A DNA stretch of 51,163 nt from Acetobacteraceae bacterium (GCA_030041375.1 JASHOA010000065.1:1-51163), one strand, 5' to 3'. Positions 7,714 through 16,307 are shown, numbered from the stretch's first letter. Program-made: numbers and translations. Notes: generated from the sequence alone by a model not told the origin.

Positions 7714-8454
7714 CTAATTCCGGCCATCCAGCAGCCGCAGTGCCGCATCGAGTTCCACCCGCCCGTCATAGAGGGCGCGCCCGACAATCACACCCTCGAT
7801 GGTTCCGTCCGCCATTTCTTTGAGCCGCCGCAGATCGCCAAGGCTTCCCACGCCCCCCGAGGCAATCAACGGTGTCCTGATCTGCTGCGCCAGCTCCAGG
7901 GTCCGCTCGAGATCGAGACCCGCGAGCGTTCCGTCGCGCCCGATGTCGGTATAAATAATGGCAGCCGCTCCGGCATCCGCGAATTGCTCGGCAAGTTCAC
8001 CGGCCGGAATCTCGGTCGCCACCGCCCAGCCGTCCGTCGCCACCATCCCGCCCCGCGCATCGATCGCGATCGCAATCCGGCCGGGAAATAAGCGGCATGC
8101 GCTCAGGACCAACCCCGGGTCCTTCACCACGATGCTGCCGAGGATCACCCGCCGTACGCCCGCTTCCAGCCAGCCTTCGATCGCCCTGAGGTCGCGGATG
8201 CCGCCGCCGAGCTGCACCGGCACGCTGACCGCGCCAAGGATCGCCGCCACGGCCGCCTGGTTGACGGCTCTGCCCGCGAATGCGCCGTCGAGATCGACCA
8301 CGTGCAGGAAGCGACATCCGGCGGCGGCGAACCGGCACGCCACGCCGGCCGGATCGGTGGCATAGATCGTTGCCTCCGCCATCACTCCCTGGCGGAGCCT
8401 GACCACCGCGCCTCGCTTGAGATCGATCGCCGGATAAAGCGTAATCCCCGCCAT
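7714..8454 (-). CDS. hisA: ProFAR isomerase HisA
   Basis: Barrel isomerase turning ProFAR into PRFAR in histidine synthesis. The N-terminus MAGITLYPAIDLKRGAVVRL gives the catalytic aspartate (D11). Phosphate-binding VQLGGGIRD, DIGRDGTLAG and IASGGVGS follow at the expected places. 246 residues, normal length. The ATG at 8454 overlaps the stop of the acetyltransferase gene (TGATG), so the earlier in-frame start at 8514 is rejected. Confidence 0.95.
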   Translation of the reverse strand: MAGITLYPAIDLKRGAVVRLRQGVMAEATIYATDPAGVACRFAAAGCRFLHVVDLDGAFAGRAVNQAAVAAILGAVSVPVQLGGGIRDLRAIEGWLEAGVRRVILGSIVVKDPGLVLSACRLFPGRIAIAIDARGGMVATDGWAVATEIPAGELAEQFADAGAAAIIYTDIGRDGTLAGLDLERTLELAQQIRTPLIASGGVGSLGDLRRLKEMADGTIEGVIVGRALYDGRVELDAALRLLDGRN

Positions 8455-9041
8455 CAGCCTTCCGAGGCCGGCCGGCCGCGCCTGGCCAGGACCTTGTAAT
8501 AATAGATGCCGCACACCGTCTGCCCACGCACCCGCGCATAAGCCGGGTGCACACCCCAGCGTACGTAGCCCATCGATTCGTAAAGACGGATCGCCGCCTC
8601 CTGGGTCTCGCGTACATCGAGATTGATCACGTAGCGATGCAGTGCCCGCGCACGCTCCTCGGCCCGGCGAACGATCACATGCCCGATGCCGTGTCCGCGT
8701 GCGTAGGGCGCGGTGAACGCGTGCATCAACCAGGCGCTGTGCTGCTGCGCCTCGTTGTTGCGCGGCGGCAGGACGAGCTGGGCCGAGGCCACGATCATGC
8801 CGTTCAGCCGCCCGACGATCAGTTCGCGCTCCGGGACTAGCAGCACCCCGCGGAAGTAGCTGGCCAGCGTGCCGATCTCCGGAGGGGTGATCCAGCCGAA
8901 TCCGCCCCCCTCGATAATCGCCGCACTCGCCGCCTCGCAGAGCGCGTGCAGGTCGTCGTCATCGAGTTCAGACACCTGCTCCACAGCGACCGTCACTCGG
9001 ATCTCGGCGGCCGTTTTCGGGATCGATGGCGCGTCGGTCAT
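8454..9041 (-). CDS. GNAT-family N-acetyltransferase within the his operon
   Basis: 195 residues with GNAT motifs: beta strands around REREL/IVGRLNGMIVASAQLVL, the acetyl-CoA loop APYARGHGIGHVIVRRAEE (R/Q-x-x-G-x-G/A form) and VRETQEAAIRLYESMGYVRW near the end. The substrate cannot be read from the sequence. It overlaps both neighbours (ATGA with hisH, TGATG with hisA), so it is translated with the histidine genes. A link to histidine metabolism is suggested only by position. Confidence 0.88.
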   Translation of the reverse strand: MTDAPSIPKTAAEIRVTVAVEQVSELDDDDLHALCEAASAAIIEGGGFGWITPPEIGTLASYFRGVLLVPERELIVGRLNGMIVASAQLVLPPRNNEAQQHSAWLMHAFTAPYARGHGIGHVIVRRAEERARALHRYVINLDVRETQEAAIRLYESMGYVRWGVHPAYARVRGQTVCGIYYYKVLARRGRPASEG

Positions 9042-9703
9042 GCCTGGCTCCGCTCAGGGGCTCGAGCGGGGGCCCAGGCAAGGAAGTTGGCAAGAATGCA
9101 GAGCCCCACGCGCTGGCTCTTTTCGACGTGAAACTGCGTGCCGGCGCGATTTCCCCGCGCCACCATCGCCACCACCTCGCCGCCATAATCCGTGGTCGCC
9201 ACGATTTCCTCCCGCTCGGCACCGCTGAGCGCATAGCCGTGCACGAAATAGACATGTTGTCCCGCCGCCACCCCGGCAAGAAGCGGATGGCAGCAATCCT
9301 GGCGGAATTGGAGCACGTTCCAGCCCATCTGGGGCAGCGGCAGGCCAGGTGCCCGCATGGCCGCGATCTCGCCCCGAATCCAGCCGAATCCCGAGGTGAT
9401 GCGATGTTCGAGCCCGCGCTCGGCCATGAGCTGCATGCCAACGCAAATGCCGAGGAAGGGCACACCGCCGGCGGTCGCCCGCTCGATCACGTCCCGGAGA
9501 CCCGGCACCGCGGCCAGCCCGGCCGCGCAGTCGGCGAATGCGCCCTGGCCGGGCAGCACGATCCGCTCGGCGGCCGCAACGGCACGCGGCTCCCCGGTTA
9601 CAACCACGCTGGCCCGGACCCCGGATTCCGCGGCGGCGCGCTCCAGCGCGCGGGCGGCAGAGGCAAGATTGCCGCTGCCGTAATCCACCACGGCCACTTT
9701 CAT
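9038..9703 (-). CDS. hisH: Imidazole glycerol phosphate synthase, glutaminase subunit HisH
   Basis: Class I glutamine amidotransferase giving ammonia to HisF. VVDYGSGNLAS is at the start, oxyanion strand LPGQGAFADC at 50-59, nucleophile C87 in GICVGMQLMAE, and the His/Glu pair in TQFHVEKSQ near residue 195. 221 residues. Overlaps the GNAT gene by four bases and the DUF2628 gene by four bases. Confidence 0.95.
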   Translation of the reverse strand: MKVAVVDYGSGNLASAARALERAAAESGVRASVVVTGEPRAVAAAERIVLPGQGAFADCAAGLAAVPGLRDVIERATAGGVPFLGICVGMQLMAERGLEHRITSGFGWIRGEIAAMRAPGLPLPQMGWNVLQFRQDCCHPLLAGVAAGQHVYFVHGYALSGAEREEIVATTDYGGEVVAMVARGNRAGTQFHVEKSQRVGLCILANFLAWAPARAPERSQA

Positions 9704-10059
9704 TGCATTCGGCTCAGTTGCTCCGGCCGGCGGGCGAGAAGCCTGGCCAGCGCCTCCTCGGCGCCTGGCGCCACAACAACGTCCGATAGCAGGAAGCCCC
9801 GCCGCTCCAGGGACCAGTGGCGAAGATCGTTTCCGTTAAAGCCAAGCATCAGCGCCAGGGCCACCAGCAGGATCGCGAGCAGCACGCCGCCCGTCAGCGC
9901 CAGGATGGCGATCAGAGCCGCCGCAGCCAGTGCGGCGGGGACGAGCGCCCGGTGCCGCAACAGCCAGAATGGCCCGAACAGGAAGGCCCCCCAGCGGAAC
10001 CCTTCCGCCAGCAGGAAGGGAGCATGGCCCGCCCGCGTATGCGCAGTGAAGATTTTCAT
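9700..10059 (-). CDS. DUF2628-like small membrane protein
   Basis: 119 residues. Start MKIFTAHTRAG, then FRWGAFLFGPFWLLRHRALV typical of DUF2628. Two close hydrophobic segments lie at about 35-75 (ALAAAALIAILALTGGVL and LAILLVALALMLGF), then NDLRHWSLERRGF and a short acidic/hydrophobic tail. Function unknown. It overlaps hisB and hisH by four bases each, so it is an integral part of the operon. A DUF2628 gene at this place is, from memory, common in alphaproteobacterial his operons. Confidence 0.8.
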   Translation of the reverse strand: MKIFTAHTRAGHAPFLLAEGFRWGAFLFGPFWLLRHRALVPAALAAAALIAILALTGGVLLAILLVALALMLGFNGNDLRHWSLERRGFLLSDVVVAPGAEEALARLLARRPEQLSRMQ

Positions 10060-10646
10060 AATCGCCCCTTGGTCGAGGGCACGGCATCGCCCAGGCGTGG
10101 CTCGCGCGCAACCGCCATGCGAAGCGCAAGGGCGGCAGCCTTGAATGTCGCCTCGGCGACGTGGTGCGCATTCTCCCCCGCCCTTTGCGTGAGATGAAGA
10201 GTGAGCAGCCCGTTCATGGCGAACGCGGAGAAAAATTCGCGGAAAAGCTCGGTGTCCATGGTGCCGAGCCGGGGTCCCGGAAACACGATCGCCCAGGAGA
10301 GATGCGGCCGCCCCGAGAGATCGACCGCGGCTTCCACCAGGGCCTCATCCATCGGCACCAGGGCGTGGCCGAAGCGGGAAATGCCGCGCTTGTCCCCGAG
10401 CGCCTCGCGGAGCGCCTGCCCGAGCACGATACCCACGTCCTCGGTGGTGTGGTGGGCGTCGATCTCGAGATCGCCCTTGGCGGCTATCGTGAGATCGAAC
10501 AGCGCATGCCGCGCAAAGGCGTCGAGCATGTGGTCGAGAAAGCCGATGCCGGTGGCGATTTCTGCCTTACCCGCGCCATCGAGCAGCAAGCCGACTTCGA
10601 CATCGGTCTCGCTGGTGACCCGATGAATGGCGCCGGTGCGGTTCAC
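10056..10646 (-). CDS. hisB: Imidazoleglycerol-phosphate dehydratase HisB
   Basis: Manganese enzyme removing water from IGP. GFLDHMLDAFARH, then DAHHTTEDVGIVLG and ARENAHH-like GENAHHVAEATFKAAA near the end give the two metal-binding histidine motifs. 196 residues, a monofunctional enzyme without the phosphatase domain. First visible gene of the leftward operon. The start is GTG at 10646. The 288-base gap to hslV must hold the two divergent promoters; I could not assign boxes with confidence. Confidence 0.95.
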   Translation of the reverse strand: MNRTGAIHRVTSETDVEVGLLLDGAGKAEIATGIGFLDHMLDAFARHALFDLTIAAKGDLEIDAHHTTEDVGIVLGQALREALGDKRGISRFGHALVPMDEALVEAAVDLSGRPHLSWAIVFPGPRLGTMDTELFREFFSAFAMNGLLTLHLTQRAGENAHHVAEATFKAAALALRMAVAREPRLGDAVPSTKGRL

Positions 10647-10933
10647 GAGCGGGATTCCGTCACGAAGTACGCTGGGGCGAGCTCAGCCATGCCCGCGAGG
10701 CTCTAGCCCAAACCGGGCAGGTTTCCAAACCCGGCCCCACCCGGAGGCTGCGCCCGACTGCGGCCACGGTCGGCCTCCGACAGAGCCGTCGTGAACCCGA
10801 ACAGTCACCGGCCATGTCGCGATGGGTGGTGGGTTCTTCATGCGATTCAAGACCGTAGCGGCCAACTCCGCCCCGCAATCGCGGCATGGGCCCCACCTTG
10901 CATGGCCCGAGCGGGTGGGCCATCTCCGACCCG

Positions 10934-11503
10934 ATGCAATCCCTCCATCTCCCATCATCCGTGCCCGACCCGATCGGCTGGCACGGCACGACGATCGTCG
11001 CCGTGCGCCGCGACGGCACTGTCGCCATGGCCGGCGACGGCCAGGTCAGCCTGGGTTCGACCGTCGTCAAGGCAAACGCGCGGAAACTCCGCCGCATCGG
11101 CGGCGGCACCGTGCTGGCCGGCTTTGCCGGCGCCACCGCGGATGCCTTCACTCTGCTCGAGCGCCTGGAGGCCAAGCTCGAGCGCTTCCCCGGCCAGCTC
11201 GAGCGGGCTTCCGTGGAGCTGGCGAAGGACTGGCGGACCGACCGCTATCTCCGCCGGCTCGAGGCGATGCTGGCCGTGGCGGATCGCGAGCGCAGCTTCC
11301 TGATCAGCGGCAACGGCGACGTACTCGAGCCAGAGGACGGCGTGATTGGTATCGGCTCGGGCGGCAACTATGCGCTGGCTGCCGCGCGCGCCCTCTTGGC
11401 CGTGCCCGGCCTCGGCGCCGAGGAAATCGTGCGGCGCGCGATCGAAATCGCCGCCGATATCTGCATCTATACCAATCGTAACATCACTCTCGAGAGACTT
11501 TGA
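10934..11503 (+). CDS. hslV: ATP-dependent protease peptidase subunit HslV
   Basis: Proteasome-like threonine protease working with Hsl[14 protein letters not shown] holds the nucleophilic threonine that becomes residue 1 after processing (T19 from this start). [15 protein letters not shown] and [17 protein letters not shown] are family signatures. ATG 10934 gives an 18-residue propeptide. The frame is open to 10886, but the extra part is not conserved in the family as far as I know. Its stop TGA at 11501-11503 is followed closely by hslU. Confidence 0.93.
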   Translation: MQSLHLPSSVPDPIGWHGTTIVAVRRDGTVAMAGDGQVSLGSTVVKANARKLRRIGGGTVLAGFAGATADAFTLLERLEAKLERFPGQLERASVELAKDWRTDRYLRRLEAMLAVADRERSFLISGNGDVLEPEDGVIGIGSGGNYALAAARALLAVPGLGAEEIVRRAIEIAADICIYTNRNITLERL

Positions 11504-11523
11504 TAAGGAGTGCCGACTGGCCG

Positions 11524-12843
11524 ATGGACGCGCCAAGCTATTCCCCTCGGGAGATCGTTTCCGAACTCGATCGCTTCATCGTCGGACAGAACGATGCCAA
11601 GCGGGCGGTCGCGATCGCACTGCGCAACCGCTGGCGCCGGGCGCAGCTTCCGGATGCGCTGCGCGAGGAGGTGATGCCGAAGAACATCCTGATGATCGGC
11701 CCGACCGGCTGCGGCAAGACCGAGATCGCACGTCGGCTTGCCAGGCTCGCCCAGGCGCCGTTCCTCAAGGTGGAAGCAACCAAGTTCACCGAGGTCGGCT
11801 ATGTCGGTCGCGATGTCGAAAGCATCGTGCGTGACCTCGTCGATGTCGCGATCAACATGCGCCGTGACGCCTCGCGCAAGGACGTGCAGGCCAAGGCCGA
11901 GCTGGCCGCCGAGGAACGGCTGATCACCGCGCTCGTCGGCGACGGCGCTTCCGCCGAAACGCGCGGCAAATTCCGCCGCATGCTGCGCGGGGGCGAACTC
12001 GAGGAGAAAGAGGTCGAGGTGAGCGTTGCCGAACCGGCCGGCATGCCGATCGGCCAGCTCGATATTCCCGGCATGCCGCCCGGGCAGATGATCAACCTCT
12101 CCGAAATGATGAAGGGCATGTTCGGTCGCGCGCCGCAACGCAGGCGCATGAAGGTGGCGGCTGCCCGTGCGGCGCTCGAGCGCGAGGAAGCCGACCGCAT
12201 GCTCGACACCGAAGCGATGACCCGCGAGGCCGTCGGCAATGCCGAGAACAACGGCATCGTCTTCATCGACGAGATCGACAAGATCTGTGCCCGCACCATC
12301 GAGGGGGGCTTCCGTGGCGGCGATGTCTCGCGCGAGGGCGTGCAGCGCGACCTGCTGCCGCTGATCGAGGGCACCACCGTTTCGACCAAGTACGGCCCGG
12401 TGAAGACCGACCACATCCTCTTCATCGCCTCCGGTGCCTTCCATCTTGCCAAGCCGGCCGATCTCCTGCCCGAGTTGCAGGGCCGGTTGCCGATCCGGGT
12501 CGAGCTTGCCCCGCTCTCGCGCGCCGACCTCGCCCGCATTCTGACCGAGCCGGAGCACTCCTTGCTCAAGCAGTACGAGGCGCTCCTCTCGACCGAGAAC
12601 GTCTCTCTCACTTTCACGCCCGATGCGGTGGAGGCGCTGGCCGAGCTTGCTGCCGACATCAACGAGCGGGTGGAGAATATCGGCGCCCGGCGCCTGCACA
12701 CCGTGCTCGAGCGGCTGCTCGAAGAAATCAGCTTCACCGCTTCCGACCGGCCGGGCGAGGCGATCACGATTGACGCCGCCTATGTGCGCGATCGGGTTGC
12801 CCCGCTCGCCGCCAAGGGCGATCTCAGCCGGTTCATTCTTTAG
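11524..12843 (+). CDS. hslU: HslU, ATPase subunit of the HslUV protease
   Basis: AAA+ unfoldase feeding HslV. Walker [15 protein letters not shown], pore loop GYVGRD, Walker [13 protein letters not shown], the intermediate I-domain at about 130-230 and the C-terminal GDLSRFIL tail that docks into HslV. I use ATG 11524 ([20 protein letters not shown]); an in-frame TTG at 11500 lies inside hslV. AAGGAG at 11505-11510 is 13 bases away, a little far. 439 residues, normal length. Confidence 0.95.
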   Translation: MDAPSYSPREIVSELDRFIVGQNDAKRAVAIALRNRWRRAQLPDALREEVMPKNILMIGPTGCGKTEIARRLARLAQAPFLKVEATKFTEVGYVGRDVESIVRDLVDVAINMRRDASRKDVQAKAELAAEERLITALVGDGASAETRGKFRRMLRGGELEEKEVEVSVAEPAGMPIGQLDIPGMPPGQMINLSEMMKGMFGRAPQRRRMKVAAARAALEREEADRMLDTEAMTREAVGNAENNGIVFIDEIDKICARTIEGGFRGGDVSREGVQRDLLPLIEGTTVSTKYGPVKTDHILFIASGAFHLAKPADLLPELQGRLPIRVELAPLSRADLARILTEPEHSLLKQYEALLSTENVSLTFTPDAVEALAELAADINERVENIGARRLHTVLERLLEEISFTASDRPGEAITIDAAYVRDRVAPLAAKGDLSRFIL

Positions 12844-12891
12844 CCCGCGATCGCCCGAGCCGGAATCGGCGGCGGGCGCGAATCGCGGGCT
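12842..12891 (+). terminator. Long hairpin after hslU, probable transcription end
   Basis: AGCCCGCGAT (12842-12851) pairs perfectly with ATCGCGGGCT (12882-12891), and CGCCCG (12852-12857) with CGGGCG (12873-12878) inside it. No T-run follows, so it may be Rho-assisted or only protect the 3' end. It overlaps the hslU stop codon. Confidence 0.45.
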
Positions 12892-12916
12892 CGCATAAAC
12901 CGCGGCGGGAGGTCGG

Positions 12917-12930
12917 TGCCGGGTGAGGGA
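12917..12930 (+). repeat. Left attachment site (copy of tRNA-Thr 3' end)
   Basis: TGCCGGGTGAGGGA, identical to 26530-26543 inside tRNA-Thr. The core is framed by an 8-bp inverted repeat CGGTGCCG (12914-12921) and CGGCACCG (12942-12949). The match falls on the exact spot expected for a tRNA 3'-end integrator, so chance is unlikely. Confidence 0.65.
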
Positions 12931-13004
12931 AACGGGGGACACGGCACCGGAGAGGACATAACTAACTGATATTGCTAAGCTTCGCCACCAGCTTGTGATC
13001 CCAT

Positions 13005-13015
13005 TGTGTCCCCAT
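13005..13015 (+). repeat. Probable integrase arm site, left
   Basis: TGTGTCCCCAT, also present at 26454-26464, with a shorter copy TGTGTCCCC at 26441-26449. This one sits in the palindrome ATCCCAT...ATGGGAT (12998-13020), about 75 bases inside the left core. Position and repetition at both element ends suggest arm-type integrase binding sites. Confidence 0.45.
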
Positions 13016-13089
13016 GGGATGGCCCCGACAAGAGACAAACCCGTCCGGCGGGCGGCGGTGGATGAGAAGAGAGAGGCCGATCGGGCGCG

Positions 13090-13149
13090 GGCCTGGACGG
13101 CCAAGGCTAGCCCCAGGCGGACAACGGAGCGCTTCGGCCCGTCCAGGCC
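13090..13149. repeat. 11-bp inverted repeat in the left-end non-coding region
   Basis: GGCCTGGACGG (13090-13100) and CCGTCCAGGCC (13139-13149), 38 bases apart. It lies in the gene-free stretch 12931-13283, which otherwise holds only the attachment and arm sites. It may be a hairpin RNA or protein site; no T-run adjoins it. Confidence 0.5.
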
Positions 13150-13283
13150 ATCGAAAAAATGAGTCAAATCTCTTGCCGCGACTCGGAAACCGTCGGTATA
13201 CGTTGCCTTGCAGCGCGTGTCCTCGGCATTTTGCACGATAGGTGAACGTCGCCTGCCCAACTTGAAAGGTGGAGACTTAAGCC

Positions 13284-13589
13284 ATGACCGCCAGTAAAAA
13301 GTACAAATTCACGAAGGACAATGTCGATAACGCTCCCGATGAGCAGGGCGTCTACGCCCTCTTCGACGAGCAAGAGGTCATCTATTACGGTCGCGCGAAG
13401 GGCGAGAACGTGACGATCAGGTCACGTCTCCAAAGCCATCTCGCTGGCCGAGAAGGGGTGTGCACCAAGAAGGCGACGCACTACCAGCGAGAGGTCACGA
13501 CCGCGCCCGTCAGCCGGGAAAAACAACTGTTGGAGGAATATGATCTCGTTCATGGGCGGTTGCCCCGTTGCAACGAGAGGATCGGTTAG
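13284..13589 (+). CDS. Small GIY-YIG-domain protein
   Basis: 101 residues with the GIY-YIG fold in compact form: GVYALFDEQEVIYYGRAKG (about 21-39, the two beta strands with the YIG-equivalent YYG), catalytic-type arginine in TIRSRLQSHLAG, and C-terminal SREKQLLEEYDLVHGRLPRC with the glutamate of the fold. Known: such single-domain proteins are nicking or cleavage enzymes in mobile elements and repair. GAAAGGTGGAG before the ATG is a good ribosome site. First gene inside the left end of the element, transcribed inward. Its role (cargo defence or element function) is unknown. Confidence 0.75.
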   Translation: MTASKKYKFTKDNVDNAPDEQGVYALFDEQEVIYYGRAKGENVTIRSRLQSHLAGREGVCTKKATHYQREVTTAPVSREKQLLEEYDLVHGRLPRCNERIG

Positions 13590-13624
13590 AATGGCTCGCG
13601 CGTCCAGGGAGCAAGGAGGGTAAG

Positions 13625-13674
13625 ATCAAATGAAAGAGTGCCCGGATTGCGCCGGGCGACGGCGTAATCCGGGC
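13625..13674 (-). terminator. Hairpin terminator of the Panacea/toxin operon
   Basis: 13640-13653 pairs with 13661-13674 (14 bp, one G-T wobble; outer arms GCCCGGATT and AATCCGGGC) with a 7-base loop. On the minus strand it is followed by ACTCTTTCATTT. It lies 90 bases past the end of the toxin gene. Confidence 0.55.
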
Positions 13675-13763
13675 GCGGGCCGCGACGAGACGGCATTAGA
13701 GGCCCGGGGCGGTGCTGACGGACGATCGCGCGTTCCGCGCGGGTGGTCCCCGCGCCTAGCCGT

Positions 13764-14030
13764 TCACGTCAACCGCAGTAGCTGGATTGTTATCGCCGAG
13801 TTATTGAAGCTGTACACTACCGTCATCGTCTGAACCCCGGCGGTCATAGCTGCCTGCTTATACAGATACCGCGGCGGCGGAGGGACGTCGTTCAGTAAGA
13901 ACCCGATCGTCGGATTGCGGGCCAGAACCCACGTCAACGCTTGCCATGCGTCCCACGTTCGCGGAAATTTGTCGGCTGCACTCGTGAGCGCGGCAGTTAT
14001 GCCGGGCTCCTCAATGAGGTTGAGGAGCAT
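13764..14030 (-). CDS. Candidate toxin of a Panacea-type toxin-antitoxin pair
   Basis: 88 residues, not clearly recognised. ATG at 14030 comes eight bases after the stop of the Panacea gene. The sequence has an amphipathic helical first half (FPRTWDAWQALTWVLARNP) and a basic, strand-rich end (RYLYKQAA, then TMTVVYSFNNSAITIQLLRL). The closing VVYSFxxxxITIxxLR pattern is reminiscent of RelE-fold toxins, but key residues cannot be confirmed. Known: Panacea (DUF4065) antitoxins are paired with many unrelated small toxins. The toxin call therefore rests on partner, size and spacing. A hairpin terminator follows. Confidence 0.5.
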   Translation of the reverse strand: MLLNLIEEPGITAALTSAADKFPRTWDAWQALTWVLARNPTIGFLLNDVPPPPRYLYKQAAMTAGVQTMTVVYSFNNSAITIQLLRLT

Positions 14031-14038
14031 CCGGCAGG

Positions 14039-14581
14039 TTACGCAACTACTCGCTCGGATTCCGCTCGCGCGATCTCCGCCCTAGCCCAAGCGACGTCTG
14101 TTTCATCAATCTCCCCCCGTCGATGGGCAAACACCGTATAGAGAGGCAATTCTTCGCCGATCTCGGCCGCCTCCCAAACGTGATCATGAGTAAGCTCGCT
14201 GATCGACGAAGCGGTATGTCCGTCACAGATCGCCTTAATGACTTGGTCGATGAGGTCGATCTCGTCCGACGAGAACCTGGAGGGGTCGGGCGGCGTCAAC
14301 GCAACAAGCTGCTTTTGCAGATACCCGTGGAACAACATTTCTCGTTCCACGAGGGCGCCACGCGCTATGAGGCGGTCCTTCGCTGCAAGGATGTCTTTGG
14401 GTACGGGGCCAAACTGGCGCTTGATGTACGTAGCCCCCGTAATCGGACGACCGAAAAACAGGAACGCCCCAGTATCGCAGTACCAGAGCACCTTATTGAG
14501 CTTCGTGGCCCCCAGACGAGACGGGTCGTCACACCTCGCACATATGAAGTGGACGAGTGCGTCGAACTTCGCTTCGTCCAT
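14039..14581 (-). CDS. Panacea-domain (DUF4065) antitoxin
   Basis: 180 residues. LGATKLNKVLWYCDTGAFLF, then FFGRPITGATYIKRQFGPVP with KDI is the Panacea/SocA domain core (KLxKLLYxxxxxxxxxxGxPLTGxxYxxxxxGPVxxxI). ATG 14581 is preferred because GGTGGGAG lies six bases upstream; ATG 14614 is in frame but has no site. The C-terminal half (helical, acidic: EIDLIDQVIKAICDGHTASS) resembles the usual extension. Known: the domain neutralises diverse toxins and SocA is a ClpXP adaptor. Forms a two-gene unit with the next small gene, within the integrated element. Confidence 0.85.
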   Translation of the reverse strand: MDEAKFDALVHFICARCDDPSRLGATKLNKVLWYCDTGAFLFFGRPITGATYIKRQFGPVPKDILAAKDRLIARGALVEREMLFHGYLQKQLVALTPPDPSRFSSDEIDLIDQVIKAICDGHTASSISELTHDHVWEAAEIGEELPLYTVFAHRRGEIDETDVAWARAEIARAESERVVA

Positions 14582-14813
14582 GTCACTCTCCCACCAGTGT
14601 TCAGGAACTTCCATCCAACCGAATTTAACGTAATCTCCTCTAACTCGGTATCCTAGGGGGTGCGCAACAAAAATGTGTCGGTCCCCTTGACTTTTTCGTG
14701 TAGCGCCCTAGCAGGGCTATTTAGAACATAACAAGAACCTACAAGTCAAGGCAGGAGTACCGTCCAATTCATCCCCTCCCCACACGCTCAGGAGCGCCGG
14801 CTCCCGGGCATCC

Positions 14814-16307
14814 CTAAACCCCGAACACGTTGAAGTCAGTCCCCTCGGCGATCTCTGGCCCGCGATAGCGCCGCCGGTAAGTCCCGTCCTGCCCTGGCCG
14901 AACAGGGCCAAGGGCAGCCGGCCGGGCGAACCGCCGAGCCATGCAGGCAATTCTCGTCGCGGACAGCAAATCATCACCCTGCTTCACGATCATGCCGTCC
15001 TTCCGGTGGTAGTTGCCAAACTCTTCGGCCCATTCACGGCAACCCTCGGCCACCTTGAAGCGACCCGATTGCATCCTGGCCAACATCTCGGCAATCCCGC
15101 CCTCGGTGCTGATAGACCCGTCCTCGTGAGTTGCGTGCTTCGGCAGCATGAGCAACCCCTCCTTCTTATAGATCGAGGCCACGCTTTCCCCTGATCCCTT
15201 CTCGCGCTGTGTGCCATCGTGAGGCCACGCGACAGGAACATGGCCAGCGATGCTGCGAATGCGGGAAGAGTGCACGGCCACAACCTGGTCCTTGAGCTTC
15301 ACTTCGGCCAGCACGAGGAAGCAGTCGTTATCCCGATCCCATGCCGTCAATACGGCCCCAAAAGGGTGGTTTATGCCGAAGTCAATGCCCCACAGGAACG
15401 CCCACCACGAGGTATTGAGTGGCTTGCCGTTATGCAAAACCTGGCCATTGAAGAGGCTCAGGGGCTCAATGAGCGTGCTCAGCTCAACGCCCTCGAACAC
15501 GGAACCGGAGCCCAAGGCGGGCAAGCCTTCAAGGCGCGCACGGTGCTCATGCCTGGGAAATGCGGCCAATAATTTCTCGCGGGTCCCGGGGTCGTCCAGA
15601 TGCCTGCAATCAGACATTGCCATGCGGATCAGACACCGGTCCCGAACGCCTTCGCGAAATCGCGGGATTACATTCAACATACCGGACAGGGGGGTAAAGG
15701 TCGAGAACAGGAGCCCATCTGTTGCGATACACCGTGCCATTGCTTCAACGTAATGACCAAGCGGGGGCTCTTCGTCGCACCATACGAAATCGAGCGTTTC
15801 TCCCTGCCACTTAGCCCGATCTTGATCGTATGACTTGAAGGTGATCTCGCTTATCCCGCCCGAGACATGTTTGACCCTCACCTTGTCCAGAGCCCCGCCG
15901 GCACCGTGACCGGGTATTTTCCCGACCAGAAGAGATTTCGGAATTGTGCCGGTGCCGAAATTCTCTTCGTCACCCGGCGGCCCACATAGCTTTCTCTGCG
16001 CCACGTCGCGCACCAGGCTGGCGCTTTCACCACAGCACCAACCGCGCACAGGACCATCGAACCTTCGGCCAGTCCACCATTCGGGATATAGGCCAGTTGC
16101 GAAGACCGCAGCCATGACCGCACCTATGGAACTCTTCCCGGTTTGGTTGCCAGCCGTCAGGGCACACTCCGAATGGTCCTTCGTCGCAGCCACGAATTCA
16201 ATCTGCTTCGGATAGGGGACAAAGCCACGCAACGCGTTCTCACGTTTGGCCTTGGCCTGGGCGCGGAGGATTTCAAGAGCGCGACTTTTGTCAGGCCGGT
16301 TACTCAT
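14814..16307 (-). CDS. Phage terminase large subunit
   Basis: Packaging motor ATPase-nuclease, 497 residues. Walker A-like TAGNQTGKSSIG (about 51-62), Walker B DFVWCDEEPP (about 173-182), coupling motif SGMLN region after FSTFTPL, and the nuclease entry GIDFGINHPFGAVLTAWD (about 309) with the metal aspartate. Terminase_6/gp17-like layout. It overlaps the upstream gene by four bases (ATGA). Followed on its far side by the toxin-antitoxin pair rather than by a portal gene, which is unusual for a complete prophage. Confidence 0.9.
   Translation of the reverse strand: MSNRPDKSRALEILRAQAKAKRENALRGFVPYPKQIEFVAATKDHSECALTAGNQTGKSSIGAVMAAVFATGLYPEWWTGRRFDGPVRGWCCGESASLVRDVAQRKLCGPPGDEENFGTGTIPKSLLVGKIPGHGAGGALDKVRVKHVSGGISEITFKSYDQDRAKWQGETLDFVWCDEEPPLGHYVEAMARCIATDGLLFSTFTPLSGMLNVIPRFREGVRDRCLIRMAMSDCRHLDDPGTREKLLAAFPRHEHRARLEGLPALGSGSVFEGVELSTLIEPLSLFNGQVLHNGKPLNTSWWAFLWGIDFGINHPFGAVLTAWDRDNDCFLVLAEVKLKDQVVAVHSSRIRSIAGHVPVAWPHDGTQREKGSGESVASIYKKEGLLMLPKHATHEDGSISTEGGIAEMLARMQSGRFKVAEGCREWAEEFGNYHRKDGMIVKQGDDLLSATRIACMARRFARPAALGPVRPGQDGTYRRRYRGPEIAEGTDFNVFGV

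Noticed and set aside
10890-10933. Heat-shock-type promoter (CTTGCAT...CCATCT) before hslV
   Set aside because: The boxes are poor and would place the transcript start at the start codon.
13111-13123. 13-bp direct repeat CCCCAGGCGGACA, also at 18731-18743
   Set aside because: A repeat of this length is expected about once by chance in 13-14 kb, and nothing else links the two places.
11467-13260. Very long open frame antisense to hslU, and similar long antisense frames at 26592-28211, 28369-31443, 46038-47048, 47045-48148 and 48057-49454
   Set aside because: They are mirror frames of strongly supported genes in GC-rich DNA; their translations are low-complexity and rich in R, G, H and A with no domain.
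13630-13833. 67-codon rightward frame with a strong AAGGAGGG before its ATG
   Set aside because: It runs through the hairpin terminator and antisense into the toxin gene; the product has no recognisable character beyond CPDC. The ribosome-like site may be chance, so I left it out.
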